NCBI GenBank assembly: GCA_963082975.1
Contig: OY720345.1
Location: forward strand, 6,598,491 to 6,662,490
Direction of reading: 5' to 3'
Source of the DNA: Labia minor
Lineage: Eukaryota > Arthropoda > Insecta > Dermaptera > Spongiphoridae
DNA: 64,000 nucleotides
The translations under genes were made by a program, and so were the position numbers. Below the pieces are notes generated by a model. It saw only the letters and a program-made list of their open reading frames with translations, was not told the origin of the DNA and searched no databases. Below, piece after piece: positions 51,521 through 56,984 of the stretch. Every line of letters begins with the position of its first letter. Position 1 is the first letter of the stretch.

Positions 51521-52636
51521 TAAGGTATAAGTACCTACTCTAACTAATATTTTATATATTTTTTGTCATAAAAACCATTCGTTTTAAAAAAGAAAGCAAA
51601 TGCTAACAGTTAAATTCAATACAAATACCTACTTAACAAACTTATGTAATTTTTTTAAGAAAAATATAATAAATAAAAAAAAATATTTAAATATATTAAT
51701 AATTTATTTTTTTAAAAAAAAATAATAAAATATCATAAAATATTACTATATATATATGTATCTTCAAGTCTCTAAATTGTATTTATTACTTACTACCTAA
51801 ACCCTAAACATTTAAAAATTTATGAAATGTAATATAAAGTATTTAAATAAATAAAAACATGCAAATAGAGATATATGTTATATATTTATTTATTTATTTT
51901 ATTATGTTAATGCCCAGAATTTATTTAATCGTTAATAAATAAGAATGTAATATTTTTATCATTTTATTATTATTATTATTATATATACAATAATACACAC
52001 AATACTATATAAATATGAATATATTTAAATAAATACTATTAATATGATAATTATATATATATATATATTTTTACGGTTAAATATAGAGATAAATAGAAAA
52101 AAACACAACTAAAAGTTCAATACGTAAGAGAGAAATAAGCGTTCATTTAAGATTGATATGAAAAGATAGGCCACCCACATTGATGCTCTGTATTATAGAG
52201 AGCAGTTTCAGGCGTTAACATTTAATATAATAGAATAATAGCTTCTGACATTATTAATTATTATTATTATTATACTACTGTACTATCTAAATAAATTCAA
52301 CGTTTAGTGCACATTTGGAAATATAATATGTGTTTAAAAGAGAACCGGTTAAATGTATACCGTAAATAATATATAATACGATCGTATATATAAAATTAAA
52401 AAAATTAAAAAAAAAAAAAAAAAAAATTAATAATATACATTAAAACTAACCTTTCGCTGGCGATGGACGAATTTCTTGACATTGATTTTGGGGACATTTC
52501 GAAATCGGAATCGCTTCGGTATAAGAAGGATTCTCGGCGTTGGGGCATATTCTGTAACACGAGTCCAGCTGATGGACTTGTGCCCCCCGCATCCAAAGGG
52601 CTTCGGCCTGGGCTCGCTCCATTTTCCACATCGAAA
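13779..52636 (-). CDS. dnc: dunce: cAMP-specific 3',5'-cyclic phosphodiesterase (PDE4), 5' incomplete
   Basis: Twelve minus-strand exons with agreeing phases encode 633 codons up to TGA. Order: Ser-rich lead-in and UCR1 (exons 52451-52636 and 33740-33841), linker 1, UCR2 (30932-31047, 18666-18759), linker 2, catalytic domain (17403 back to 15079), C-terminal tail. The catalytic domain shows HNSLHAADV, the HDVDHPG metal site, HCADLSNP with the second metal aspartate, and FFQQGDRER with the nucleotide-selecting Gln. The enzyme hydrolyses cAMP to AMP in the cytosol; in flies it is the learning gene dunce. UCR1 carries QRRESF, the PKA activation site. The first exon seen begins in phase 2, so at least one upstream coding exon lies beyond the window. 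Two further candidate first exons are annotated separately. Introns are 81 bp to 18.6 kb, the larger ones swollen by mobile elements. Confidence 0.96.
14057..14911. mobile_element. hAT-type MITE, interrupted by repeat A
   Basis: Ends CAGTGATTCTCAACC and GGTTGAGAATCACTG form terminal inverted repeats. The flanks TACCAATA and TTCTAATA match at 6 of 8 positions, consistent with an old 8-bp target duplication. The inner sequence contains the 'ccgcggcac' and 'ggcggcacac' blocks shared with the copies at 21889 and 22476. A family A element (14128-14725) splits it. It sits in the dnc intron before the last coding exon. Confidence 0.85.
14128..14725 (+). repeat. Repeat family A, copy 2 (nested in a hAT MITE)
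   Basis: Complete copy with 5' CTATCTCGCG and 3' GTGAGATAGT sub-terminal repeats and a CA tract at about 14600. Because the interrupted host element has uninterrupted relatives, the insertion point defines the ends: the element starts within AATAAGCTGG and ends at GAGATAGTAAAA. Confidence 0.85.
15079..15294 (-). CDS. dnc: dnc exon: end of catalytic domain
   Basis: Seventy-two codons: [20 protein letters not shown], then [20 protein letters not shown], then a Ser/Gly/Gln-rich variable stretch ending SQDIRFQ at CAG|GTATAA. The [16 protein letters not shown] block closes the substrate pocket in PDE4. Confidence 0.96.
15400..15735. mobile_element. hAT-type MITE in a dnc intron
   Basis: Ends CAGTGGTTTCCAACC and GGTTGGAAAACGCTG, flanked by a perfect 8-bp duplication ACTTAGAT. 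The interior is C-rich on the plus strand. It carries no coding remnant that I can see. Confidence 0.9.
16067..16249 (-). CDS. dnc: dnc exon: second metal Asp and Gln switch
   Basis: Sixty-one codons in phase 0: [40 protein letters not shown], then [16 protein letters not shown]. The Asp of HCADLSNP completes the metal site, and the second Gln of FFQQGD orients the adenine ring. Confidence 0.97.
16377..16654 (-). CDS. dnc: dnc exon: catalytic domain, central helices
   Basis: Codes [20 protein letters not shown], then the [20 protein letters not shown] and [20 protein letters not shown] blocks, ending DNYTDRIQ in phase 0. The wording is highly conserved with arthropod and vertebrate PDE4; no frameshift or stop. 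Confidence 0.97.
16773..17040 (+). mobile_element. tRNA-derived SINE, copy 1
   Basis: Starts GAAGGCGCCATTGGGTGTGT, has an A-box-like GTGGGTAGTCAACCTG and an exact B-box core GGTTCAAGTCC at about 16829, and ends AAAGTCAGAGGT. Flanked by a perfect 14-bp target duplication TTTATTAAAATCTT (16759-16772 and 17041-17054). Antisense to dnc. Three more copies occur at 33090, 52811 and 59025, all in the same orientation. Confidence 0.93.
17057..17321 (-). CDS. dnc: dnc exon: catalytic domain, first metal site
   Basis: Codes [20 protein letters not shown], then [22 protein letters not shown], and the PDE signature [16 protein letters not shown]. The His of HNSLH is the proton donor in this family; the following His, together with His-Asp of HDVDH, binds zinc and magnesium. 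Its donor (A|GTAAGA) is almost touched by a SINE insertion (see 16773-17040). Confidence 0.97.
17403..17501 (-). CDS. dnc: dnc exon: catalytic domain, N-terminal helices
   Basis: Thirty-three codons, phase 0 at both ends: [20 protein letters not shown] then [13 protein letters not shown]. This matches the conserved [14 protein letters not shown] segment of PDE4. Confidence 0.95.
17641..18270 (+). repeat. Repeat family C, copy 1 (HINE/DINE-1-like)
   Basis: A perfect 11-bp sub-terminal inverted repeat lies at ACCGACCGACG (17665-17675) and CGTCGGTCGGT (18259-18269). A GGAC/GGACA microsatellite is at about 18123-18150, and a perfect 8-bp hairpin GTGGAGAT...ATCTCCAC is at 18196-18219 near the 3' end. 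The 3' hairpin unit is also present at 17916-17998, so this locus is a partial tandem dimer. Related copies are at 19905-20405 and 38246-38575. It lies in a dnc intron. Confidence 0.85.
18324..18553 (-). CDS. dnc: dnc exon: linker 2 and start of catalytic domain
   Basis: Codes [20 protein letters not shown], a Ser/Gly/Arg-rich variable stretch, then [20 protein letters not shown] and the lead into the catalytic fold ([15 protein letters not shown]). Ends AAA|GTAAAT in phase 0. The ISGVKRP-TNSFTGE block is the usual insect/vertebrate PDE4 landmark before helix 1. Confidence 0.95.
18666..18759 (-). CDS. dnc: dnc exon: UCR2 second half
   Basis: Codes [20 protein letters not shown] and [11 protein letters not shown] plus one base of Asp, between TTTCAG and CTCG|GTAAAA. 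This is the most conserved part of UCR2. The residue at the position that is Phe in primate PDE4D is Tyr here (SEYI). Confidence 0.96.
19905..20405 (+). repeat. Repeat family C, copy 2
   Basis: Shares with copy 1 the 'aaataaattaatttcc' 5' block, the 'ggatatacaccaaaag' body, the short gacagacat microsatellite, the hairpin near 20331-20355 and the CGTTGGTCGGT end. It lies in the dnc intron between the UCR2 exons, about 300 bp downstream (in transcription direction) of the candidate super-short first exon. Confidence 0.85.
20715..20813 (-). CDS. dnc: Candidate super-short dnc first exon with membrane segment
   Basis: ATG with an in-frame TGA three codons upstream opens exactly 33 codons ending TATCAG|GTATTT in phase 0, the phase needed to join exon 18666-18759 ([12 protein letters not shown]). 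Residues about 13-32 ([20 protein letters not shown]) are a strongly hydrophobic stretch long enough to span a membrane. The resulting protein would be 510 residues, with half of UCR2 and the whole catalytic domain. Mammalian PDE4A1 has a unique membrane-inserting N-terminus spliced at the same FKRMLN junction, so the design agrees although the residues do not. No transcript evidence is available here. Confidence 0.7.
21889..22089. mobile_element. hAT-type MITE, short copy
   Basis: About 201 bp with ends CAGGGATTCTCAATC and GAGAATCACTG and a perfect 8-bp target duplication AAGTAAGA. The interior has the 'ccgcggcac' block. This uninterrupted copy calibrates the nested copy at 14057. Confidence 0.92.
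22476..22755. mobile_element. hAT-type MITE
   Basis: Ends CAGTGATTCTCAACC and TTGAGAATTACTG, perfect 8-bp duplication ATCTATGT. Same family as 14057 and 21889 but inverted relative to 21889, with an internal near-direct repeat around 'cttaaacatttccgac'. Confidence 0.92.
23344..23890 (+). repeat. Repeat family A, copy 3
   Basis: Complete copy with 5' CTATCTCGCA, a CA-rich core near 23765 and 3' end CCAGATAGTAAAA. It lacks about 50 bp present in copy 2 after 'accagc'. It lies in the 12-kb dnc intron. Confidence 0.85.
24724..25099. repeat. Tandem array, 12 units of about 31 bp
   Basis: Twelve consecutive units, each an A run, TTATTTATTTATTTTTTCTT, then G. They differ mainly in A-run length and by an occasional C in the A run (higher-order variants at units 6, 7 and 12). 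The unit has weak internal dyad symmetry (A-rich then T-rich). It lies in the dnc intron between the UCR2 exons. Confidence 0.92.
25601..26178 (+). repeat. Repeat family A, copy 4 (nested in pogo relic)
   Basis: Starts AGCTGGATTGTCTCCACTCG and ends at CAATAGTAAAAA. The microsatellite core is GA-rich (26024-26047) rather than CA, showing the core changes quickly. About 40 bp are missing before the microsatellite relative to copy 2. Confidence 0.85.
26270..26524 (+). pseudogene. CENPB-type DNA-binding piece of a pogo transposase
   Basis: An 84-codon frame reads [20 protein letters not shown] then [15 protein letters not shown] and [13 protein letters not shown]. This is the pattern of the CENPB/HTH_Tnp_Tc5 domain (a LE-x-LF-WF helix, VSG-ILK, F-x-S-x-WL-x-F). 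The rest of the transposase, including the DDE catalytic core, is absent, so the element cannot move itself. Confidence 0.8.
27815..28427 (+). repeat. Repeat family A, copy 5
   Basis: Complete copy starting AGCTGGAGTGTCTCC with CTATCTCGCA, an expanded CA/CG-CA then GA-GACA core at 28256-28310 and a GGCGACATAGTAAAA end. In the dnc intron between the UCR2 exons. Confidence 0.85.
29273..29880 (-). repeat. Repeat family A, copy 6 (inverted)
   Basis: Reverse orientation: begins TTTTTACTATCATGCCAGAGA and ends GCGAGATAGTCGAGTGGAGA then CAACCCAGCT. The only long minus-strand copy, so it lies in the sense direction of dnc transcription. Confidence 0.85.
30043..30527. mobile_element. Foldback element, family P copy 1
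   Basis: Inverted ends TTGTTTACAGTACGGGAAGC and GCTTCCCATTTTGTAAACAA, each continuing into GGGATTTGGAT. An inner palindrome around 'ccgaaccgaaaaaaccgaaaa' (30184-30270) mirrors itself. A related element is at 49391-49785. Confidence 0.75.
30932..31047 (-). CDS. dnc: dnc exon: UCR2 first half
   Basis: Begins after ATATGAG with two bases completing Ala, then [20 protein letters not shown] and [18 protein letters not shown], ending in phase 0 at AAA|GTAAGT. This matches the UCR2 helix that folds over the catalytic pocket. The neighbouring alternative acceptor CAG three bases downstream is excluded by the protein match and phase. Confidence 0.95.
31118..31835 (+). mobile_element. THAP-bearing DNA element, copy 1
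   Basis: Long imperfect inverted ends: GGAGGT and 'ccattttggatgtaccaaaacatt' at the left mirror 'aatgttttgttatatccaaaatgg' and ACCTCCC at the right. Closely similar to 46230-47035. Within it an ATG at 31496 starts a degenerate version of the THAP-like peptide seen in copy 2, with the first Cys replaced and an early frameshift. It lies in the dnc intron between linker 1 and UCR2. Confidence 0.75.
32176..32240 (-). CDS. dnc: dnc exon: linker between UCR1 and UCR2
   Basis: A 65-base exon between TTTTTAG and GAG|GTACTG coding [20 protein letters not shown] plus G. It joins on both sides in phase. The Ser/Pro/Gln-rich content is typical of the variable linker LR1. Confidence 0.88.
32440..32770 (+). 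pseudogene. Mariner transposase fragment
   Basis: Starts with GAGGGTGGGGTGAAAAGTTTC, a mariner-like end. In shifting frames the peptide reads [16 protein letters not shown] then KLCAKWVP, matching the helix-turn-helix end and the following linker of mariner transposases. Frameshifted and truncated; no right end found. In the dnc intron between UCR1 and linker 1. Confidence 0.65.
33090..33355 (+). mobile_element. tRNA-derived SINE, copy 2
   Basis: Starts AAGGCGTCATTGGGTGTGTG, carries the B-box GGTTCAAGTCC and ends AAAGTCAGAGG plus T run. It lacks a roughly 25-bp block ('gcctggcaagggaattt...') found in the other copies. The left flank is an AT microsatellite, so the target duplication is unclear. 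Confidence 0.9.
33740..33841 (-). CDS. dnc: dnc exon: UCR1 second half
   Basis: After TTACAG, one base completes the previous codon, then [33 protein letters not shown] and a phase-2 end at [20 protein letters not shown] is the signature of the UCR1 C-terminal half that contacts UCR2. Both candidate upstream exons (52451-52636 and 39565-39713) fit its phase. Confidence 0.96.
33960..34418 (-). mobile_element. hAT-type element with transposase remnant, copy 1
   Basis: Ends CAGAGGTTCTTAAAC and GTTTAAGAACCTCTG with a perfect 8-bp duplication TACTATAT. Extended inverted blocks contain 'ccgcggaccccc'. Inside, on the minus strand, is an 82-codon frame (34043-34291) also found in 57320-57762. In the dnc intron between the UCR1 exons. 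Confidence 0.93.
34043..34291 (-). pseudogene. hAT transposase C-terminal (dimerisation) remnant
   Basis: Reads [20 protein letters not shown] then [20 protein letters not shown]. The LLPF-x-SSYL-x-E-x-SFF pattern resembles the C-terminal hAT dimerisation segment of ZBED5/FAM200-type transposases (LLPF-x-TTYLCE-x-GFS). Only this tail is left, so the element is a deletion derivative that would need a helper transposase. Confidence 0.65.
35021..35827 (+). mobile_element. mariner element, internally deleted, nested
   Basis: Inverted ends CGAGGTGTGTTCGAAAAGTA and TACTTTTTGAACACACCTCG (one mismatch), with TA at both flanks. About 807 bp, against roughly 1.3 kb for an intact mariner. It sits within the CAGGGTG-ended element, so it arrived later. 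Confidence 0.92.
35101..35760 (+). pseudogene. mariner transposase, truncated and frameshifted
   Basis: The first frame (35101-35484) keeps the N-terminal DNA-binding half: [40 protein letters not shown], then [20 protein letters not shown], the second helix-turn-helix. A stop follows, much of the DD34D catalytic region is missing, and a second frame resumes with a [10 protein letters not shown] remnant in another frame and the C-terminal [20 protein letters not shown]. It cannot encode an active enzyme. Confidence 0.9.
35843..36180 (-). pseudogene. Tc1/mariner-superfamily DDE transposase remnant
   Basis: On the minus strand, in pieces: [20 protein letters not shown] then [19 protein letters not shown], and after a frame change [18 protein letters not shown]. 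The 'W(G)xENP...RDSPKVNV(W)C...GPFFF...YLDMLE.FLIPQ' order is that of IS630/Tc1-type transposases found in many insect elements. Several frameshifts; the catalytic set is incomplete. Confidence 0.75.
36310..37740. other. Intron stretch with CT microsatellites
   Basis: AT-rich dnc intron with CT dinucleotide runs at about 36325-36343 and 36563-36586 and a G run at 37174-37185. No coding or mobile-element signature found. Confidence 0.6.
37745..38245 (+). pseudogene. Penelope-like element fragment with GIY-YIG end
   Basis: The plus strand reads in one frame across 38062-38240: a conserved lead ([20 protein letters not shown] then [19 protein letters not shown]) followed by [20 protein letters not shown]. 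The G-V-Y ... Y-I-G spacing with the CxxC between is the GIY-YIG endonuclease start of Penelope-like retroelements. It stops abruptly at the junction with repeat C at about 38246. Upstream, frames are broken. Confidence 0.8.
38246..38575 (+). repeat. Repeat family C, copy 3 (5' truncated)
   Basis: Shares with the copy at 19905 the run from 'taagtgaaa' through 'ccgacaatgaatataaaatt', the acac/gacagac microsatellite near 38408-38445, the degenerate 3' hairpin and the CGTCGGTCGGT end. Its 5' edge coincides with the break in the Penelope fragment. Confidence 0.85.
39565..39713 (-). CDS. dnc: Candidate alternative first coding exon of dnc
   Basis: An ATG opens 49 codons plus 2 bases: [20 protein letters not shown] through a basic aromatic end ([17 protein letters not shown]), followed by a good donor (TT|GTAAGA). 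The end phase is identical to that of exon 52451-52636, so it can splice straight to exon 33740-33841 and yield a 621-residue protein without the QRRESF PKA site. It stands out as a less AT-rich coding-like island in AT-rich intron. In PDE4 genes, isoform-specific N-termini target the enzyme to partners; the [11 protein letters not shown] end is an amphipathic, membrane- or partner-binding candidate. Transcript support is not visible from DNA. Confidence 0.75.
39899..40153. mobile_element. hAT-type MITE
   Basis: Ends CAGTGGTTCCCAAAC and GTCCACTTTGGGAATCACTG, perfect 8-bp duplication CTCTAAAT. Interior 'agtgccccc' blocks. It lies about 185 bp upstream (in dnc direction) of the candidate first exon at 39565-39713 and may overlap its promoter or 5' UTR. 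Confidence 0.92.
41051..41527. mobile_element. Foldback MITE with about 100-bp inverted ends
   Basis: Left end 'cagtcgttggcccccttaag' is mirrored at the right by 'cttaagggggccaacgactg'; pairing extends through 'gatctgtgt..gtttgcagaac' and its mirror 'gttctgcaaaccaacacagat'. No coding content. In the dnc intron. Confidence 0.85.
41530..43510. other. Intron stretch without recognisable features
   Basis: Highly AT-rich dnc intron sequence with simple repeats and runs of A or T. I see no exon, terminal repeat or conserved block on either strand. Confidence 0.6.
43518..43812. mobile_element. hAT-type MITE, 'gggggcga' family
   Basis: Ends TAGTGATTCTCAATC and TTGACAACCACTA, perfect 8-bp duplication CTTTAATG. 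Shares the 'ggcgattatttgactata' and 'ataggggggcgaatta' blocks with the element ending at 48288. Confidence 0.9.
44880..45175 (-). promoter_or_regulatory. GC-rich CpG island, candidate dnc promoter
   Basis: An isolated GC-rich block, with CpG-dense core 44990-45120, in an otherwise about 80% AT intron. It contains the palindrome ATGCGCATGCGTAG, a match to the NRF-1/erect-wing site. G-rich flanks (44905-44950) and a C-rich segment (45145-45170) frame it. It lies upstream, in dnc direction, of the candidate first exon at 39565-39713. Overlapping open frames exist but none has a PDE4-like sequence or a clear in-phase donor, so I read it as promoter or 5' UTR. Confidence 0.45.
45266..45622. mobile_element. 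Foldback element with GGCGCC...GAAAC motif arms
   Basis: Two arms of about 110 bp are inverted: 'ccagatttatcagggttataatc' ... 'tctcgacgtttgggcaccca' ... 'aatatttttgggattctg' on the left, mirrored from about 45500 to 45622. Each arm holds a CTTGAAAATGGCGCCAAAAT block followed by a GAAAC/AAAC core (see findings). The centre is less AT-rich and shows no long frame. Confidence 0.8.
46230..47035 (+). mobile_element. THAP-bearing DNA element, copy 2
   Basis: Left end 'ttggaggtatatggagtgaacatt' and the CCATTTTGGATGTACC block are mirrored at the right by 'acatccaaaatggcggctg'. At 46591 an ATG starts [20 protein letters not shown], the opening of a THAP-type zinc finger (M-x-C-x-x-x-G-C-x-N-R), then a stop. 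P-element-superfamily transposases and domesticated THAP proteins start this way. Copy 1 is at 31118. Confidence 0.75.
47965..48288. mobile_element. hAT-type MITE, left end lost
   Basis: Right end GGTTGAGAAACACTG at 48274-48288 and the 'gggggcga' interior match the element at 43518. The left terminal repeat is not recognisable, so no target duplication can be assigned. Confidence 0.75.
48498..48770. repeat. Arm of the GGCGCC...GAAAC foldback family
   Basis: Contains 'gtcgacgtttcggcgtccat' and 'ttggcaccattttcaagag', the reverse complement of the motif in the arms of 45266-45622, then 'gggttgaatgggtggaagatttt' shared with the element at 61645. A single arm, so partial. Confidence 0.65.
49391..49785. 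mobile_element. Foldback element, family P copy 2
   Basis: Ends ATTTACAAAACGGAAAT and CCCGTTTTGTAAAT are inverted. A near-perfect inner palindrome has arms of about 80 bp (about 49552-49637 and 49690-49768), sharing 'actaattttcagtttttt' with family P copy 1 at 30043. Confidence 0.8.
49945..50213. mobile_element. hAT-like MITE, 'ggtgtattggga' family
   Basis: Ends CAGTGATGTATTGG and CCAAAACACCACTG. Flanks TTAATATT and GATATATT match at 5 of 8. The right-hand block 'aaggtaagggaac..cgttcccc' recurs at 50426-50476, a solo fragment of the same family. Confidence 0.7.
50426..50476. repeat. Solo right-end fragment of the 49945 MITE family
   Basis: Carries 'aaaaaaggtaagggaacg' through 'tcccaatacaccactg', nearly identical to the right end of the element at 49945-50213, with no matching left end nearby. 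Confidence 0.7.
51475..51514. repeat. Long AT dinucleotide microsatellite
   Basis: About 20 uninterrupted TA units. The longest of many AT runs in the window (others near 11764, 13115, 31091, 53479 and 61494). Confidence 0.9.
52451..52636 (-). CDS. dnc: dnc exon: UCR1 first half with PKA site
   Basis: Begins after TTATAG with one base completing a codon, then [38 protein letters not shown] and [10 protein letters not shown], ending AG|GTTAGT in phase 2. RRES is the PKA consensus conserved in long PDE4 isoforms; its phosphorylation activates the enzyme. The start phase implies an upstream coding exon outside the window. This exon separates long isoforms from the two shorter alternatives. Confidence 0.95.
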
Positions 52637-52810
52637 CTATAACACACAGAAACAAAAATTAAATAGGTGAAAAAATAAAAAAAAAATATTTCAATATTAA
52701 AATAAAAACTAGACAAAAAATAGTCTCGTTACGAGTATAAGTAATACTAAAAGTATTTAATTATATTATTTTCTATTAAAATTAAATAAATAAATATTAA
52801 TAGTATTTGT

Positions 52811-53091
52811 GAAGGCGCCATTGGGTGTGTGGGTAGCGAACCTGCCTCACATTCATATGGTCCCAGGTTCAAGTCCCGGGCCTGGCAAGGGAATTTGCCT
52901 AGCTGGGGTTTATGGGACGGATTCAACCCAGCCTCCGGGATCAAAATTGGGAAAGCTACTTGATAGCGCCTCCGATCAAGAAAATCAAGGTAAAGGTTGA
53001 GAGGACCCGTTCTACTGATCATAGGACACCTCATTGATATAACCGACTGGATAGGCGTTGTCCTTGCGCAGAACGTACAAAGTCAGAGGTT
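52811..53091 (+). mobile_element. tRNA-derived SINE, copy 3
   Basis: Full copy: GAAGGCGCCATTGGGTGTGT start, B-box GGTTCAAGTCC, the 'gcctggcaagggaattt' block and the AAAGTCAGAGGT end. Left flank TATTAATAGT and right flank TTATTAATAGT suggest the target duplication. It lies about 175 bp upstream of the UCR1 exon, in antisense orientation. Confidence 0.92.
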
Positions 53092-53599
53092 TATTAATAG
53101 TTTATGTTATACTATCATGAATACCTGTTATACCATATTTTGCAAAAATGTGTGAGAATTGGAAAAAGATTGAAGGAATGTGGGGGTGCCGAAAAGGAAA
53201 GTTTAGAAAAATGATTTTTATTTCAGTGATTTTTAAACACTTAAACATTGAGATTAATTAATTATTACTAATAATAAAATTTACTAGTCTTTAATTGATC
53301 TGTCTATTAAAAATATTATTTATTTATGTATTAAAATTAATATAAAAAATATTTTAATATTGATATTTAATGCAAGTAATACATGTAAATTAATCACAAT
53401 AAATTCACAAGTTAATTCGTAGTAAAAATAATATATATATCTATGTATATAGTATAGTTATATTTAAAGATAAAATAAGATATATATATATATATATATA
53501 TATATATCAATTTGTTAGATTTCCTTTGGGAAGAGTAAATTTGTTGGAAAGGATATTATTTGAAACGAAAATAGGCTACAAAGTGACCTAAACCAATGA

Positions 53600-53745
53600 T
53601 GGAAAGAGAGAGAGAGAGAGAGAAAAGGGAAGTGCGACGTTTAACTTGATCGGAGTAGCGTGAATGCCAGCAGCCAGGGTTACGTCACGCCCTCAGGGAG
53701 GGCCCCATCCTCCTACTCTCTCTTCTTAATGGATTAATTACACAA
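53600..53745 (-). promoter_or_regulatory. GC-rich block with GA tract and CRE-like site
   Basis: A short less AT-rich block about 1 kb upstream of the UCR1 exon. It has a GA tract (53604-53622), two GC-rich stretches and TGACGTAA (minus strand, about 53681-53690), one base off the palindromic cAMP response element TGACGTCA. It could be a regulatory site of a dnc promoter. Inferred from composition and motif only. Confidence 0.3.
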
Positions 53746-54374
53746 AAGATGAAGGAATCAACCAAATAGGATTTACTACAATAATCCATCCCTTTCCAAT
53801 TTATTAAAAATAATTCAACTTTATACACAAGTATTTCAGAAATTTTTAAAATTTTTATTATTTATTAATAAATTTAGAACAATAGTTATGCAGATCATTA
53901 ATCTTTGTCTATACTATATTTATTATACACACATCACACATATATAAGAATAATATTTCACACAAATATCATTAATTCTTAAAATTCTTTAAATTTTTTT
54001 TCTTTCTATCTCTTTTTCTATATATAAAATCAAATAAATGAAGAATTTCCTAAGTTATTAAATGTTTAGTAAAAAAACAAAAATCATACAATTGAAAAGT
54101 TATAATTTTAATCAAATAATGCATTAAATTAGGTATATATGTACATACCTAGGTACAAACATTTACGTAGATACCTACTACTATTACTAAATATATTGCT
54201 TTGTAAATTTGTATATCTACATTAAATAAAATTATTTATTAAATTTTTGTTCTAGAAATTCATATAATTTTTTTGCTATCAAACTTAAATTTAACTTATC
54301 GAAACTTTACTATTTCTTTACTTAAATAATATTAATACTAATCATCATCGATTTAAATAGAAATAATAATATAA

Positions 54375-54470
54375 TAAGTTTAAAGTTGATTAAAAGTCGA
54401 TTTCAATTTGTCAAAAGAGCGAACAGACACCGGGACAGACAGACAGACGCCAAGTAAAGTTGAGAGAGAA
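54375..54470 (+). repeat. Repeat family H, copy 1
   Basis: 'gtcgatttcaatttgtcaaaagagcgaacagac' then CAGACAGACAGACGCCAAGT. The same block occurs at 60385-60450 and, inverted, at 56425-56560. A microsatellite (gaca) core inside a conserved surround resembles families A and C in style. Confidence 0.75.
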
Positions 54471-56424
54471 AAAAAAAACAAATCAATAAACATCAAAGTA
54501 ATTTAATAATAATAAATAATTAAACAAACAAAGATTATTCTTTGTAATATGATCAGTTAACCCTTTTGTAAATAAAATATGTAATCAATCCTAAACCACA
54601 AGGATATAAAATAACAAATATTTTAATGAAATATATGAAATATGTACAATAGATGAATGATCTATAATATAATTTCATTTTAATTAAGGTTTTTTTTTTA
54701 GAAGGTGTATTTTTAAATATTTTTTTTCTTTTTATTCTCAATTTTGAAATGTTTTATAAAGTAAAATATAATTATAATAATGATTTAGAAAAAATGATTA
54801 GATTCTATTCAAGGATGATGAATCCTTCTTCCTTTTGGTTTTTATTTTTGATTTAGGAAATGATGATGTAATATATATATGAGAATGTAAAAAAAAAAAG
54901 AAAAATTTTTTTTTTTTTGTTACACAACTCTATTATTATTCTTAAATTACCAATAAGATTTCAATCCTATGTATAAATTAACAACGAATATAACAACGAA
55001 TCACCTTTATAATGTAATTCTGATGGAATGATCCGCTTCTATGTAATCATTTGGATTCATTTCAGAGTCTGGAATAGTGACTTTTTAAAATCGATACTTT
55101 CCTCATCGAGGTCAAAAGTCTTAGTTGACTTTTTATACGAAGATTTTGTTTCTCACTTTTTTTTTTTTTTTATTTGAAAAAAAGGCCATTAGCAAGTGGG
55201 TACTTGAATGATTATTCACTTGAAAATGATACAAGTTCATCATAAAATGATTAAGTGGTATTAAAAAAAAAATAAATAACCGATCTCTACCCAAGCAAGT
55301 GCTTAACTCTTCAAAAATTATATTATTTATTAAAAACATTTAATATTTGATTTAAGATCAAGTCAATTATATACTCGTATAAGTATATTTATATCTATCA
55401 TAATCTTGTCCAATATCGAATAGAAAAATGAAATATATTTTTATTTAAATTTTCGTTTTTACGATTATTTTTGATTAAATTTTAATTAAGAAGTAATATG
55501 ATAAATTCTGATAAAGTTAATATTAAGTTATAATCTAGATATTTGTGTTCTGACAAAGATATCTACCATAAAAATACCTTAATTATTATTTTTTTCAAAA
55601 TCTAAAAGAAAAGTAAAGATATTATATCATTTAAGACAGGGGTCGGCAAACACTTGATGATACTTAGAGCCATAATGAAAAAATTGAAAAAAAATTCGAA
55701 CATGTTCAAGAGCCTGATCGCAAAAATATTTTACCTTTTTTTTAGAGCCATATTGAAAATACATTTTTGTAGTGTCATGACTTTAAATTAATATTATACT
55801 TAGGTAATAATATATTAAAATAATTATGAAATTCATAATAAATAAACAATTAACAAATAAAAAAAAAATAAAATAAATAAAATAAAATTTACTTAGTCCA
55901 GAAAGACCTTTTTTTAGAGACAAATTGAAAAAATTTTGAAAAAAGTTCGAAATGTCCTAAATATTTCAAAAAGGAGGACAGTTAGGAGGAAACTTACAAA
56001 AGAAGCAAAAGAAGGACTGTCCTCCCTAAAGGTCACCTTAATATATATATATAATTATCTAAAAGCAAATTAGAATTAAATTTAACTGTGCAATAAAGGA
56101 GATCTTTTACTGACTTTTATAAGAAAAATAAAAAATCACAATTTTTTCCTTTCATAAGGGACATTTCTTTTTGATACTCAAATTGAATATCTTTAAGTGC
56201 ATAATCTCTCTTTAATAATATTATAGAATGAAATTGTTTGAAAATTTAGAGAAAAAAAAAAAACTTTCTAATTACTAACTGTCAAATTCTCATCTTCGAT
56301 CATCATAAATAGAAATAATAATTATATATATAAACTTTTATTATTATATATTATAATGACATGCACAGTATATACATAAAATTGCATCAACTGAGGTCAC
56401 TTAAAAAGTACTCCCTTTCTAATA

Positions 56425-56560
56425 ACGTTTTTATCAACTTCATTTGATGTCTGTCTGTCTGTTTGCTCAAATGAAAAATTGCAATTGATTTTTTATCCAC
56501 TTTAAATTTAGTTAGACTTGTGAAAGTGAATTTTCGTAGATATTGAAATAAGTCCCTAGA
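56425..56560 (-). repeat. Repeat family H, copy 2 (inverted)
   Basis: Contains 'aacgtttttatcaacttcat', the tgtctgtctg core and 'ttgcaattgattttttatcc', the reverse complement of the family H block, with the 'ctagaa' segment continuing to the right. Confidence 0.65.
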
Positions 56561-56877
56561 AGGTAGGGAAGATATATAATTTAAATATAATTAACAATTA
56601 AATTTAATTAGCGAATAGACAGTCCTCCATCTGAAGCATAAATAATGATTTCAGGATAGATTTTCATTTTGAAAATAATTAAAAATATTTTATAACATTA
56701 ACATTAAAATTAAGGTAGTTCGTCATTAAAGTAAGGGGGGGGGGAGAGGGATAACCAGAGAAAAATCCTTCTCCTACACCCACAATTGTACAATTGCAAT
56801 AAAATTTTAATAAAAATTGTTATTTACTGATAGAAAGATAATAATAACACTTTATATCTGAGAATAGAAAGTATAGC

Positions 56878-56984
56878 GTCGGAAAAATGTTATCGCCATG
56901 GATTATCGCTTTTGGCGGGCATGACAATGGGCTTTCTCAACCGGTTGATTGTCCAACAACATAAAGATAACATTTTTCCCGACA
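56878..56984. mobile_element. Short MITE of about 107 bp
   Basis: Ends GTCGGAAAAATGTTATC and GATAACATTTTTCCCGAC are inverted with one extra base. The inside is less AT-rich than the flanks. Single copy in the window. Confidence 0.75.
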
